DNA of 64,000 nucleotides from Phaseolus vulgaris (Eukaryota; Streptophyta; Magnoliopsida; Fabales; Fabaceae): the NCBI RefSeq assembly GCF_000499845.2, contig NC_023756.2, positions 31,897,660 through 31,961,659 of the forward strand, read 5' to 3'. Position 1 is the first letter of the stretch. The number at the start of each line of letters is the position of its first letter. Positions 1 through 10,759 of the stretch are shown here, piece by piece. The notes beneath the pieces were generated by a model, which saw only the letters and a list, made by a program, of their open reading frames with translations, was not told where the DNA came from and did not search any database. The position numbers and the translations under genes are program-made.

Positions 1-74
1 TTTTGTTCCTAAAGGCATTATGAGATGGATTCCTAAAGATTCTGGAGTTCCTAGTGATGAATGTAAATCAAAAG
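1..74 (+). pseudogene. Element C gag C-terminal fragment
   Basis: Frame starting at base 2 reads FVPKGIMRWIPKDSGVPSD, which matches the linker after the second gag zinc knuckle in copia elements B (FVPRGYMKWIPKG near 11530) and E. The upstream gag is off-window. The frame is cut at 74 by element B and resumes at 14326 (GPTFKRGPNLCT), then meets TGA and TAA before the protease. Fragment only. Confidence 0.85.
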
Positions 75-183
75 TGTTAGAATGGTTTAAAGAGGGTTTT
101 CGCAAACTTTTAAGTCAAGAATGAAATTATCTCAAGAAACAAATGATAAAGAATTCAGTTTCCAAAAAACTCAAAGCAAAAAT
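75..183 (-). repeat. Element B 3' LTR, first part (split by element A)
   Basis: Matches the start of B's other LTR (13211 onward) and element E's LTRs (37654 and 44022). It is cut after the run of A residues at 178-182 by element A and resumes at 8127. The site of element A corresponds to GCAAAAACAACAGC in intact LTRs. Confidence 0.9.
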
Positions 184-1796
184 TGTTGGGTTCAATAGTG
201 TCAAAGTTCAAGAGAGGTGGTGAATTGACCTTTAAAAAGTTTCGCACAGAATCAGATATTGTCACAGTACACAGAAAATAAATCGATTTATCTACCAATG
301 AACAAATTTATTTTTATACTGTTTATGTATTTTAAGGTGTTTATCCCAGTTGAATAATCTTTGATTTTATGATTGATATAGATGATTTGCAGGCAAAGTC
401 CAAATTGATTTTTCCGGAATTAAAACAGTGAGCTACAGCAAATTTAATCACAACCTTTGAATGCAAATCTAATGTTTGATTTTTCCAAAACACTTAACAG
501 ATTGTATTAGCCTTCATAGAATACGAAATTCACTGATGTTTCACCGCATATGAATTTATGCAGAAGTTCTTTAGAAAAACAAGAACAGTATATCCGTGCC
601 CAGAAAGAACAGATTCAATTATAATTGAACAAATTTATTTCTTGACAGTTTAGTTTATTCAACAGTTATTGAGTGCAGGGATTATGAGAGAATGAACACA
701 AAGCAATTATACTGGTTCACTCCAATGAGCTACATCCAGTCTTCACCTAATCCAAGGTGAAATTCACTAAAACACAATTCAAACAATTACAAAACACCAC
801 TGTTCTTGAACCCTACAAGAACATGTTAAACCTTGCTGAAAAACACTATTGCAGCACACACAACTCTTCAAGAAACCCTATCAAGAAGAGTTTACAACCA
901 CACTTTTACAAAGTATGAAATATGAAACGAATACACCTGATAAAGGATGCATAAATCTTCCTTAGACCAGTAGAACAGATTGCTCACACAGAAGCAGCAC
1001 CTCTCACCAAGCCTTAGAAGCAAACAAGAACAAGCACACCTTTGATTTTTAAAATATTTCAAGAACACATACTAATTCTCTGTAAATCTTCTATACTCTG
1101 ATGTAAAACTTTTTTTCTCAAATGTGTGATCAATTCCTAAACGCAGGAACAAGTTTTCTTTTTATAGAAAAAACAACTTATAACAGTTTTTCAAAACCAG
1201 TTAAAGCTGTTATAACAAGAACATATTGAAAATAAAATGAACAGATTTATTTTCAAAAGCAGTTAGAGAATATGTTATGTGAAGGAGACTCAGTCAACCA
1301 CTCTGGTGCAAGGACAAAACGAAAAAAACCTTTTAAGATAAACATTGCACGAGACTAAAAAGAATCGATTCATTTACAGATGAATAGATTTATTTTTCAA
1401 AACGATAAGAGAAAAGACTTAACTATTGAAACATAGTCGTTTTGAAAGAGTGAAGACTTAGTCAAAATACTTGATGCACAAAACCTGATTTTCAAAAGAC
1501 TTAGTCAATGCATCAGTTTAAAAAAGAATCCATTCATTTAGAAAAGAACAAATTTATTTTTATGCAATAAGGGTGTTTTTTTGTAAAACATGTGAAAAAC
1601 AGTTTCATAAAATTTGTGCTTGCTCTTATCACATGGTCAGGGGTTAAGAGGTGAGTTACCCAGCAAAAAGCCTACTCTTAAACAACCTCTGAACTCTACC
1701 TAAGACATTCTTAAAGAAAAACTAAAAAATACATGAAATTTACACAAATGGCTTCATTAAACACATGTCTTGAAGGGGCAACAACCATCTTCAACA
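184..1796 (-). repeat. Element A 3' LTR
   Basis: Starts TGTTGGGTTCAATAG and ends CTTCAACA in plus orientation. It is repeated at 6511-8126 and 15886-17489. On the minus strand a TATA-like CTATAAAAAG lies at 1158-1167, conserved in the other two copies (7491-7500 and 16853-16862). The LTR carries several doublets of a GAACARATTTATTTT-type module, near 285, 608, 1215, 1355 and 1520. Confidence 0.92.
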
Positions 1797-1811
1797 ATCT
1801 CCCCCTGTTTG
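1797..1811 (-). promoter_or_regulatory. Polypurine tract of element A
   Basis: On the minus strand AACAGGGGGAGAT lies directly before the 3' LTR start TGTTGAAGATGG. This is the plus-strand primer site for reverse transcription and fixes the LTR boundary at 1796. Confidence 0.85.
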
Positions 1812-2119
1812 ATGGAGACAAATTCCCATAGCTCTGTTGCTTTAAGAACATGTACTGCACCAAATACTAAGCCACAAAATTGAAACATTGCATAACATGT
1901 GAATTAGTTTTAAGGTGCAGAGTGTAACTTCTTGTTTCATGCAGCTTTACGTAGCATGGTGAGCTGTTTTTCTCCTCCTTTGGATTCATCAAACAACATT
2001 TAAGCATAGAGAAAGATAAAATAGAAACATAACCATAACAGTCCAGAAAACAAAGACAAATTGTTCAACATTGCAGAAATATAAATTGATAAAAGGAAAG
2101 CATGGAAAGCAAGATACTT

Positions 2120-2863
2120 CTAATCTTTGTAATATAACTCTGCAAGCTGCAACTGAACTCCTTCAATTTGATCATCAAGGTGCTGAAACCTTGCTTCAGT
2201 GGTCTCAAAATATGCTCTCTGTTCTGCTGTTATGGCATCAAGGCGATACAGAACTTGCCTTTCAAACATAGATAAGGGTTCACCTCTATATTCTGGAGTT
2301 TGATAGGCAACAATAGCATTCTGATGAGTTGCAGCAGCCTCTTCATGCACTGATTGGGGAGCAGGTGAATCTACTCTGATTTCTATAGATGGAGAGCTAA
2401 TCCTTTGACTTCCAGCATGCTCAACAGATGGTTCTTGCTCGTAGGAGTGATGGATAACATAGCATGAGTGTGCTGCAGCTTGAACCGTGTCATCTTCCAT
2501 GGGAACAGCCTCATCTCCATCTTCATTGTTGAGGTTTGAGGCTCCACGTTCTTCTTGAGGATCCTTACCTTTGAGAATCACCCAGCTGTCCTCCACTTTG
2601 ACTAAATCAGGATACGCATTACCAGTTAATTCCAGTAGCTTTTTCAATTTCTGGTGCTTCAATGCAGACTTTGTTTCAGCCAAATTCTCAGATTTCAGCC
2701 AGTTGAAATCCAGAACCTTGGGTATGTTAATCTGTTTTCTACTCATTTCGTGAATCTGGGCATTGATACCCTCTTCATCTCCAGCGAACCAGCCTTTCAG
2801 CACTCCTTGAAAGGTGCTTTGCTTGTCCTGATTTTTCTTTTTCTGTCTTGAAGAAGAAGCCAT
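2120..2863 (-). CDS. Accessory ORF of element A (env position), 247 aa, unknown function
   Basis: Uninterrupted ORF between the RNase H remnant and the 3' LTR, in the same sense as gag-pol. The N-terminus is basic (MASSSRQKKKNQDKQ). Residues about 20-95 resemble the accessory ORFs of B and E: GWFAGDEEG versus GWFSGDNDL, PKVLDFNWLKSENL versus PKVVCFVWLKSQKL, and NAYPDLVKV versus NICPDLIRV. The roughly 170-residue central part present in B/E is missing. The middle here is acidic and low-complexity, and the C-terminus (MFERQVLYRLDAITAEQRA onward) is helical and coiled-coil-like, again matching B/E. No signal peptide or membrane segment is evident, so an envelope is not supported. The family resembles plant transposon-associated proteins of unknown function that I know only from general annotation. 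It is the only intact ORF in an otherwise ruined element. Confidence 0.75.
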   Translation of the reverse strand: MASSSRQKKKNQDKQSTFQGVLKGWFAGDEEGINAQIHEMSRKQINIPKVLDFNWLKSENLAETKSALKHQKLKKLLELTGNAYPDLVKVEDSWVILKGKDPQEERGASNLNNEDGDEAVPMEDDTVQAAAHSCYVIHHSYEQEPSVEHAGSQRISSPSIEIRVDSPAPQSVHEEAAATHQNAIVAYQTPEYRGEPLSMFERQVLYRLDAITAEQRAYFETTEARFQHLDDQIEGVQLQLAELYYKD

Positions 2864-3284
2864 TGCTGAACCAGAATTTTCTTGTGTTTTAAATGGTGAG
2901 AACCGAAAATGGGCAACGAATGTGGGTAGCAGATTTTTACACAGATTTATATTGTAAAATGAATGAGATGATGGAGCAGTTATGAATGGATATGCACGAA
3001 GATTTTATGCTCTGAAATTGTGCAGAGAATCTTTGAAAAATGCAACAAAATATTTGGGGTCACGATGCACACATACCACACCTTCATTGAGCAGCCAATG
3101 CATCAAATCGGTTACATAACCATGACCAGAACCGTCAAAGGTACAGTGGTTAATGCCCACTAAGTCAGTCAATTAGTCAAAGATCAGAATTTCTCTTTCC
3201 TAGTCATCAAAGCATATCAGGACGAAAAATAAACACATTTAATTGCGAATAAACATATTTAATTTTTCACTGCGAGGTACAATT

Positions 3285-4415
3285 GACATTTATAATTCCC
3301 AATTCATTAAGCAGAAAATTAAACCTATCTTTAGCCAATGGTTTTGTGAACAAATCTGCAAGCTGTAAATCTGTACCAATGAACTTAATCTCACATGTTC
3401 CATTTGAAACCTGCAAAGTCTGAATCGGAATAACCAATCAAACTTAATGAAATGTTACTTAGATACCACAAGCCAACTTCTTTAGTTCCTTGCAAATATG
3501 TCAAAATCCTTTTGGCAGCATTGAAGTGTGATTCTTTAGGAGCAGATTGAAACCGAGCACACATGCACACTGCAAACATTATGTCAGGCCTACTGGCAGT
3601 GAGATATAGTAGAGATCCTATGAGTCCTCTATATTTGGTTTCATCAACAGAAATTCCAACTTCATCATGATCCAAGTGACAGCTAGTTGAGAAGGGTGTG
3701 TTGATTGGTTTGCACTTGTCCATTTCAAATTTTCTCAGCAGATCCTTACAATACTTAGCTTGATTCAAGAAAATGCCATCCTTGATTTGTTTGACCTGCA
3801 AGCCTAGAAAATAGTTCAACTCACCCATCATTGACATTTCAAACTCACTCTTCATGATTTCCGCAAAAGTTTCACACAATTCTTCATTGTTCGATCCAAA
3901 AATGATGTCATCCACATATACTTATACTAGAATTGTGTCATCTCCTTTCTTCTTAATGAACAAGGTCTTATCTGATGTGCCTCTGTCATAGCCTTGTGAG
4001 GTGAGGAAATCACATAGCCTCTCATACCATTGCCTAGGAGCTTGCTTGAGCCCATAGAGAGCCTTTTTGAGTTTGAACACGTGTCCTGGATGTTGATGGT
4101 CTTCAAAACCTGGTGGCTGTGAAACAAATACCTCTTCATTTATATAACCATTCAAGAAGGCACTTTTCACATCCATTTGGAATAGCTTGAACCCTTTGAT
4201 GCAGGAGAAGGCAAGCAACAATCTAACAGCTTCTAGCCGAGCCACTGGTGCATATTATTCCTTCTTCTTGATTATACCCTTTAGCCACTAGCCTAGCCTT
4301 ATTTCTGGTAATCACCCCATGCTCATCCATCTTGTTTCGGAATACCCATTTTGTTCCAATTATATTCATCTCAGGTATTCGAGGAACAAGACTCATCACT
4401 TCTAGACAGCAAACA
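3285..4415 (-). pseudogene. Element A reverse transcriptase and truncated RNase H
   Basis: Minus-strand RT motifs in order: [59 protein letters not shown], a catalytic region degraded at YVDD (a stop codon just before MDDIIFGSN at 3915), and ELNYFLGLQVKQIKDG. The frame breaks near 4250 (a short deletion after NQEEG) and at 3916-3921. RNase H begins at IGYSDSDFAG and then jumps, within FK near 3405, to its last 30 or so residues (QLADLFTKPLAKDRF). The RNase H core is therefore deleted. Upstream, RT joins directly to pre-integrase sequence; a complete copia element would have integrase there. Confidence 0.88.
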
Positions 4416-4850
4416 CACATTTGAAGAGTTAGTTTCCATGATATTCAAAAGAGATATGTTATTCACTCTCTTACCAGTAAACATCACCTTACCAGAGGAG
4501 TCACTTGAGATTGTGCATCCCTTTGACTTAAAGTTCACCTTGTATCCTTTGTCACAAAGTTGACTGATACTGAGTAGACTATGCTTGAGTCCTTCTACAT
4601 AAAGCACATTCTCAATAGTGGTTGAATTCTCTGTTCCAACCGTGCCTCTGCCCAAAATTCTTCCTCAGTTATTATCACCATAGGTTACATGTCCCTCTAC
4701 TTTGAGCTTCAAGCTAGTGAATTTTGTAAGATCTCCAGTCATATGTTTGGAACAGCCACTGTCCAAGTACCATTGCTTTTCTTGCTGCCTATCTACAAAA
4801 CAGAATAAAGATGATACAAATGGTACCCTTTTTAGTATAGGGTCCAGCAC
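4371..4850 (-). pseudogene. Element A protease and start of pre-integrase region
   Basis: Contains the copia aspartic protease signature WYLDSGCSKHMTGD with the active-site DSG triad, then HVTYGDNN, GRILGRGTVG, a stop near 4662, and VLYVEGLKHSLLSISQLCD. The HHCC pre-integrase zinc motif and the integrase catalytic core are absent because the sequence runs into RT. Upstream it joins gag through the second zinc knuckle at about 4900-4960. Confidence 0.88.
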
Positions 4851-4864
4851 AGATTAAAACCTTC

Positions 4865-5465
4865 CCTTTGGTAGCCATTTTGCTAAGTTCTTAGGAACAA
4901 GATGCTTTCTAGCAATGCATGACCTAGAGGTATGACCAGATTGCATGCAGTAAAAACAGGTTACATGAGATGCCTTTTTGCCACTGTTAAAAGCTGAAAA
5001 ACCAGATTTTCCTGGAACAAAAAAACTTTAAAGCTTTTTGACATTGGTTACATTTCCAGGGTTATAACCAATACCATTCTTGTTGAAAACAACATTTTGT
5101 GAACCAAGGAGAGACTCAAGGTTCTCTCTTCCCTTGGTGAAATTGGAAAGGGTTTTCAGCAAATATTCCACATGTTTTTCCAATTTTTTGCAATTTTCAC
5201 AAGTTTTAATAGAGGCATGCAAGCATGTTAGTTCAAGGCTTACTAGATCTGTTTTGGCTTTATGAAATTCTTCCTCAAGTGTTTTTACTTTAGGTACAAG
5301 CACATTATTTACCTTTTGCAACTTACTGCATATTACAGCTAGTCTACTTGTTTCATCATGTGTTTCTTTGAAAGCAGCAAGCAATTGATCATAGTTATCA
5401 GATTCCATAGAGAATTCACTTACTGAATCAGAGATTGACCCTTCATCCTTAACCATGAAGCACAA
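4865..5465 (-). pseudogene. Element A gag C-terminal part: coiled coil and second zinc knuckle
   Basis: Residues of the 5465-5028 frame form a long heptad-rich coiled-coil-like segment. After a frame break comes CFYCMQSGHTSRSC (about 4920-4960), a CX2CX4HX4C knuckle, followed by HLVPKNLAKWLPKG. The same arrangement occurs in elements B and E. Frame breaks separate it from the main gag. Confidence 0.8.
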
Positions 5466-5507
5466 ATTTTTTTCCTCACCTCAGTTGAAGAGCTACTGGT
5501 TGAAAAT

Positions 5508-6494
5508 CTAAGCTCTTCTCCCCTTGCGCCTTTCAACCTTCTTGCTGGAAGATTTGTCCTTTGATTGATTGTTTGGACAATCCATTTTGATGTGCCCTGT
5601 TTTGCCACAGCCAAAGCAAGTATACTTAGAGGAATTTGTGTCATTAGGTTTAGGATACCTTCTTTTCTGCTGATTCCTATCTCTGCTTTTCTTCTTCAGG
5701 AATCTACTGAACCTCTTTGTAAGTAGGCTGATTGTTTCATCATGTTCAGCATCTTCTTTTTCCTTATTGATCTCATTCTGTTCACTTGCTTTCAGTGCAA
5801 ATCCTTTGGGTTTTCTTTTCACTGTTTCCTGCTCTTTGAGTCTCTTGAGCTCCAGCTCATGCTCCATTAATTTTCCAAAGAGTGCAGCAGTTGACAGCTT
5901 TGACAGATCACGGCTTTCTGATATGGTAGTCACCTTGGGTTGCCAACTTCTGTCGAGGCACTTCAGCACTCTTATGTTGAGTTCCTCTCTGTCAAATTCC
6001 TTTCCCAAACCAGTAAGGTGATTCACAATATGAGTGAACCTTTTCTGCACATCAGCAATGCTCTCCTCGGGTTGCATTCTAAACAATTCATATTCTTGGA
6101 TGAGTGAATGTTTTCTTGATCTCTTCACATCTTCAGTACCCTCATGAGTGACTTCCAAGACCTCCCACGTCTCCTTAGCTGAACTGCATTGGGATATCCT
6201 GAAGAACTCATCCATTGTTAATGAGGAGGTTATGATGTTCTTGGCCACAAGATCATATTGAGCCTTCCTCCTTTCGGTCTCATTCCATTAAGATCTTGGC
6301 TTTACCACTTCTTCATCCTTGACAACCTGCATTGGCACATAGGGTCCATGGACCACAGCTTCCCAAATTAATGCATCAATTGATTCTATGAAAATTTTCA
6401 TTCTAGTTTTCCAAAAAGCATAATTCATTCCATTGAACATAGGTGGTCTATTGACAGAAGATCCCTCAGCAAAAAACACTTTAAACTCAGACAT
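5508..6494 (-). pseudogene. Element A gag (UBN2-type capsid and CCHC zinc knuckle)
   Basis: Starts MSEFKVFFAEGSSVNRPPMF with the FNGMNYAFWKTRMK motif typical of copia gag. One in-frame TAA near 6288-6290 interrupts it, after which the same frame continues through NIITSSLTMDEFFRISQC, KRFTHIVNHL and LNIRVLKCLDRSWQPKVT. A CCHC knuckle (CFGCGKTGHIKMDC) lies near 5585-5625. It forms the capsid shell that packages element RNA. The single stop and later frameshifts make it a pseudogene. Confidence 0.88.
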
Positions 6495-6510
6495 TAAAAT
6501 ACAAGTCCTA

Positions 6511-8126
6511 GCTTGGCTTCAATAGTGTCAAAGTTCAAGAGGGGGGGGGGGGGTGAATTGACCTTTTAAAATTTTCGCACAGAATCAGATATTGTCACAG
6601 TATACAGAAAATAAATCGATTTATCTACCAATGAACAGATTTATTTTTATACTGTTTATGTATTTTAAGGTGTTTATCTCATTTGAATAATCTTTGATTT
6701 TAAGATTGAATTAGATGATTTGCAGGCAAATTCGAAATTGATTTTTGCAGAATTAAAACAGTGAGCTACAACAAATTTAATCACAACCTTTGAGTGCAAA
6801 GCTTATGTTTGATTTTTCCAAAACACTTAACAGATTGTATTAGCCTTCACAAAATACGAAATTCACTGATGTTTCACCACAAATGAATTTATGCAGAAGT
6901 TCTTTAGAAAAACAAGAACAGTATATCCGTGCCCAGAAAGAACAGATTCATTTACAATTGAACAAATTTATTTTTTGACAGTTTAGTTTATTCAGCAGTT
7001 ATTGAGTGTAGGGATTATGAGAGAATGAACACAAAGCAATTATACTGGTTCACTCCAATGAGATACATCCAGTCTTCACCTAATCAAAGGTGAAATTCAC
7101 TAAAACACAATTCAAACAATTACAAAACACCACTGTTCTTGAACCGTAAAAGAACATGGTAAACCTTGCAGAAAAACACTATTCCAGCACACACAACTCT
7201 TCAAGAAACCCTGTCAAGAATAGTTTACAACCACACTTTTACAAGGTATGAAATATGAAATGAATACACCTGATAGAGGATGCAGAAATCTTCCTTAGAC
7301 CAGTAGAACAGGTTGCTCAAACAGTAGCAGCACCTCTCACCAAGCATTAGAACTAAACAAGAACAAGCACACTTTTGATATTTAAAATCTTTCAAGAACA
7401 CATGCTAATTCTCTGTAAATCTTCAATACTCTGATGTAAAACTTGTTTTCTCAAATGTATGATCAACTCCTAAACGCAGGAACAAGTTTTCTTTTTATAG
7501 AAAAAACAACTTATAACAGTTTTTCAAAAAACAGTTAAAGCTGTTATAAAAAGAACAGATTGAAAAAAAATGAACAGATTTATTTTCGAAAGCAGTTACA
7601 GAATCTGTTATGTGAAGGAGACTCAGTCAACCACTCTGGTGCAAGGACAAAACGAAAAAAACCTTTTAAGATAAACATTACACTAGACTAAAAAGAATCG
7701 ATTTATTAACATATGAACAGATTTATTTTTCAAAACGATATCAGAAAAGACTTAACTATTGAAACACAGTCGTTTTGAAAGAGTGAAGACTTAGTCAAAA
7801 TACTTGATGCACAAAACCTGATTTTCAAAAGACTTAGTCAACTCATCAGTTTAAAAAGAATCCATTCATTTAGAAAAAAAAACAAATTTTTTTTTATGCA
7901 GTAAGGGTGTTTTTTGCAAAACAAGTGAAAAAAATTTCAGAAAATGTGTGCTTGCTCTTATCACATGGTCAGGGGTTAAGAGGTGAGTTACCCAGCAAAA
8001 GCGTACTCTTAAACAACCTCTAAACTTTACCTAAGACATTCTTAAAGCAAAACTAAAAATACATGAAATTTACACAAATGGCTTCCTCAAACACATGTCT
8101 TGAAGGTGCAGCAACCATCTTCAACA
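6511..8126 (-). repeat. Element A 5' LTR
   Basis: Matches 184-1796 nearly throughout, ending TTCAACA at 8126. Its low-coordinate end reads GCTTGGCTTC instead of TGTTGGGTTC and there is no recognisable tRNA-complementary primer-binding site next to it, so the LTR/PBS junction is deleted or rearranged. A run of 14 G residues at about 6541-6554 replaces GGTGG in the other copies. Confidence 0.88.
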
Positions 8127-9026
8127 AACACAACAGCACCAGAAAAACAATCGGTTGTTTTGCAGAAACAATCGGTTGTTTACACCAGTTTGCAAATATT
8201 AAAACTGAATTTAAAGAGATTAAGGATAGAGAGAATGCACACAAATGTTTATACTGGTTCACTCTAAACCCAGAGCTACATCCAGTCTTCTAAAAAACCA
8301 CTGAGGAATTCCACTAAGAAATCAAACCTAGATCACTTACAACACAACCAAGAAAGTGACCTTGATCCCCTCAAGAAACACACTTCTCTCGGCCAACACA
8401 CCAACACTAAGAATGTTGATCTTGATCCCCTAAAGAACACACAACACTTCTCTGCAAACACACATAGTTCTTTCAACAGATACAAGGATTACACTTGTTA
8501 CAGAAGCAAATATGAAATCAATACAAGATAAAATCCTATTTCACACTCTTTGATCAATCTCAATCTCTAAGCAATCTCAACTCTTTGAAAACTAAAAAAC
8601 TATCTTCTTGTAAAACCCAAATCTGTTTTTCTGATTTATATCAAAGTTGTTTGTTTGTTATGAAATCTTAACAAACTATTAATTGCCTTTAAAGATTGGT
8701 CAAAGCATTAAAAACTGGAGCGTAAAAAGTTAGAAAATCATTTAATGCCCAGTCAAAGCACAAACCATTTTTCTCTTGTGGTACCAAAACAAACAATTGG
8801 TTGTTTTCTCGAATCAATCGGTTGTTTTTCACTTAGTTTGAAAAACACTTTTCTTTTAAAAAGATTGAGAATGCCTATGCTTTGGATTCAATCAATAGTG
8901 GATTACAAAACTCAATCTACCCCAGATCCTATCTAAGACAGCTCAGCAACAACAAGCACAACCTAGCCTTCAACATCCTTCAAAGGGTTTGGATTCTTCA
9001 AAGCTTTAACACCACCTGGTTCAACA
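8127..9026 (-). repeat. Element B 3' LTR, second part
   Basis: Continues the LTR broken at 183; the two parts total 1009 bp against 1110 bp for the 5' LTR. The 101-bp difference is one deletion lying between two copies of the CAATCNGTTGTTTT motif (14010 and 14111 in the other LTR). Contains motif doublets near 8146-8182 and 8795-8830. Confidence 0.92.
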
Positions 9027-9041
9027 ATCTCCCCCTATTTG
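9027..9041 (-). promoter_or_regulatory. Polypurine tract of element B
   Basis: Minus strand AAATAGGGGGAGAT abuts the 3' LTR start TGTTGAACCAGG. Same layout as elements A and C. Confidence 0.82.
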
Positions 9042-9265
9042 ATGAAGACAAATCCCTGATGCTTGTGTTGTACCTGATTGAATCTGAAGCATTTCCTGCA
9101 AAGCACAGCTTTAAGCAAAGCATAGAACTTCTGATATTTTGTTAGCACAGAAAGAAATATAGAAATTAATAACATAATATCAGAGCAAACAATTGGAGCA
9201 AAACCCTATGAGGTTTCACTCATATAAGCTGTTTTGCAGAAAAATAAAAACTGAAATCGAACACA

Positions 9266-9293
9266 GCATATATTTCCCCCTATTTGTCTTCAC
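9266..9293 (-). promoter_or_regulatory. Second polypurine-like tract of element B
   Basis: Minus strand GACAAATAGGGGGAAATATA lies about 240 bp upstream of the terminal tract. Element C has a similar second tract (GAAATAGGGGGAGAATTGG, 19068-19085) just after its pol stop. A role as an internal second-strand primer site is inference. Confidence 0.5.
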
Positions 9294-9433
9294 AAATAGA
9301 CAAAAAGAAGCGATGAAAAAGATAATTGTTCTCAATGCATCAGATTTAAAACAACAAAAGCAGAAAAATAGAAAACTGATACAACCACAAAAACAATCGG
9401 TTGTTTCGATACATCAATCGGTTGTTTTTCTCT

Positions 9434-10633
9434 TCATTCATCATCATCAGCATATTGAAGATCAAAGATTTGGTTCTGTACTGCCTCAATCTTTTCATCT
9501 AGGGTCATGAAACGTGCACCCATGCTGTCAAACCTGTTATCAATCCTCTAGAAATTGCTGACACATAGATCATGGAGATTCCTTTGATTCTCCGCAAAGC
9601 TATCAAGCCTATTAACCATGAATCTCTCAAAAGGAGACATGGTTTGCATTCTTTCTTCTTGATTTCCAGCACCAACATTAGGTCCATCATCTTGATGTGC
9701 TTCAGGTAGATCTTCATATTGAAAGTCCATATCTGCATCATGTTCATCTTGTTCATGATCAGCAACAGCACTAGATGAGGCTCCAAAGTCACCATCTTTG
9801 TTAATCCATTTGCCACCTACTTTGGTAAAACCCATTTTGCTGAGAGATCCATTGTTCAACTTTTGAGTTGACTTGACCAACTCAGATGTTTCATCCTCTA
9901 GGTTCACTTCAAAATAGAGAAGAAATTTAGAAATCAAAACAACATATGGATAATGATAGTCACTTAACCTCATTGCCTTCTGCATGTGCTCTTTGATGAT
10001 GTGTATCCAATTAATTTCGATCTTCTTAATAATGCAGAAGATGTACACCAGGTCTTCTTTAATAAGAATTGAATGATTGCTCCCCCTTGGAGTTAGAATC
10101 CAAGTCACAATGAGGGCTAACAACCTTTCATCAAGCCTTAAACCACCAACCGAACAAGTCCTAACATTTTGGTTCTTCAAGGAGCTCTTGTAGTATTGAA
10201 CTTTGTTGAAGTCCTCCACTACACCAAGGTTCCCCTTGTTAATTCTAAGGCCTGAGTACTTTAGACCAGCTACAGCAGTCCACACATCATGTGTAATCTC
10301 CATATCTACACCTTTTACATGAGAAACAAGGTTGTTTCCCTCAAACTTGAGATTTGTGTAGAAAACTCTTATCAAATCTGGATAGATATTCCCTTTCATC
10401 TCCAACAACTTTCTAAGGGACTGATCTTTGAGAAGCCTTCTGACATTGTCCAGCTTTTGACTTTTCAGACAATGAAAGCAAACAACTTTAGGATTGTTTA
10501 TCACTTTGGTGCTAGTCTCAAATCTATATCACTCAATAAGATCATTATCGCCAGAAAACCATCCTTCAAGCCTTCCTCCAGACCTTACTCCTCTGGATTT
10601 GACTCTTCTTGAGGTGGGAGGAGTTGAGTCCAT
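9434..10633 (-). pseudogene. Accessory ORF of element B, 399 codons with two nonsense changes
   Basis: Start chosen at MDSTPPTSRRVKSRG (10633), shared with element E. The frame of 1200 nt runs to TGA at 9434 and is broken only by TGA near 10529 and TAG at 9548, both explained by C-to-T changes (E has an open codon at both). Features: basic, low-complexity N-terminus; GWFSGDNDLIE; a conserved central region with HVKGVDMEITHDVWTAVAGL, GGLRLDERLLALIVTWILTP and YPYVVLISKFLLYFEVNLED; an acidic linker; and a coiled-coil-like tail MSPFERFMVNRLDSFAENQR to FDLQYADDDE. It sits between gag and the 3' LTR in the position where env-like genes lie in some copia elements, but has no evident signal peptide, so its function is unknown. 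Confidence 0.8.
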
Positions 10634-10759
10634 GATGGCAGAGAAGAAAACAGAGAAAAGCTCACTCACAGATTTTGCAAGAGATGTTGCAATTGGTTGT
10701 TCTTTGTGGAAGAGATTAGCTGCAACAGGTTTTATAGCACAAACAGAATCATAAAGCAT

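Larger units (their letters stand above)
184..8126 (-). mobile_element. Element A: defective copia retrotransposon inside the LTR of B
   Basis: LTRs at 184-1796 and about 6511-8126 enclose minus-strand gag, protease, a shortened RT/RNase H and an intact accessory ORF. The target duplication is probably AAAAC, now AAAAT on the left and AACAC on the right, each with one change from the uninterrupted B/E LTR. The integrase region is deleted, so protease/pre-integrase sequence joins RT near 4380-4400, and most of RNase H is deleted near 3400. The end of the 5' LTR and the primer-binding site are also lost near 6510. It is non-autonomous. Confidence 0.9.

Noticed and set aside
2120..2863. Accessory ORF as an env gene
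   Set aside because: No signal peptide, hydrophobic segment or glycoprotein features; env position alone is not evidence.
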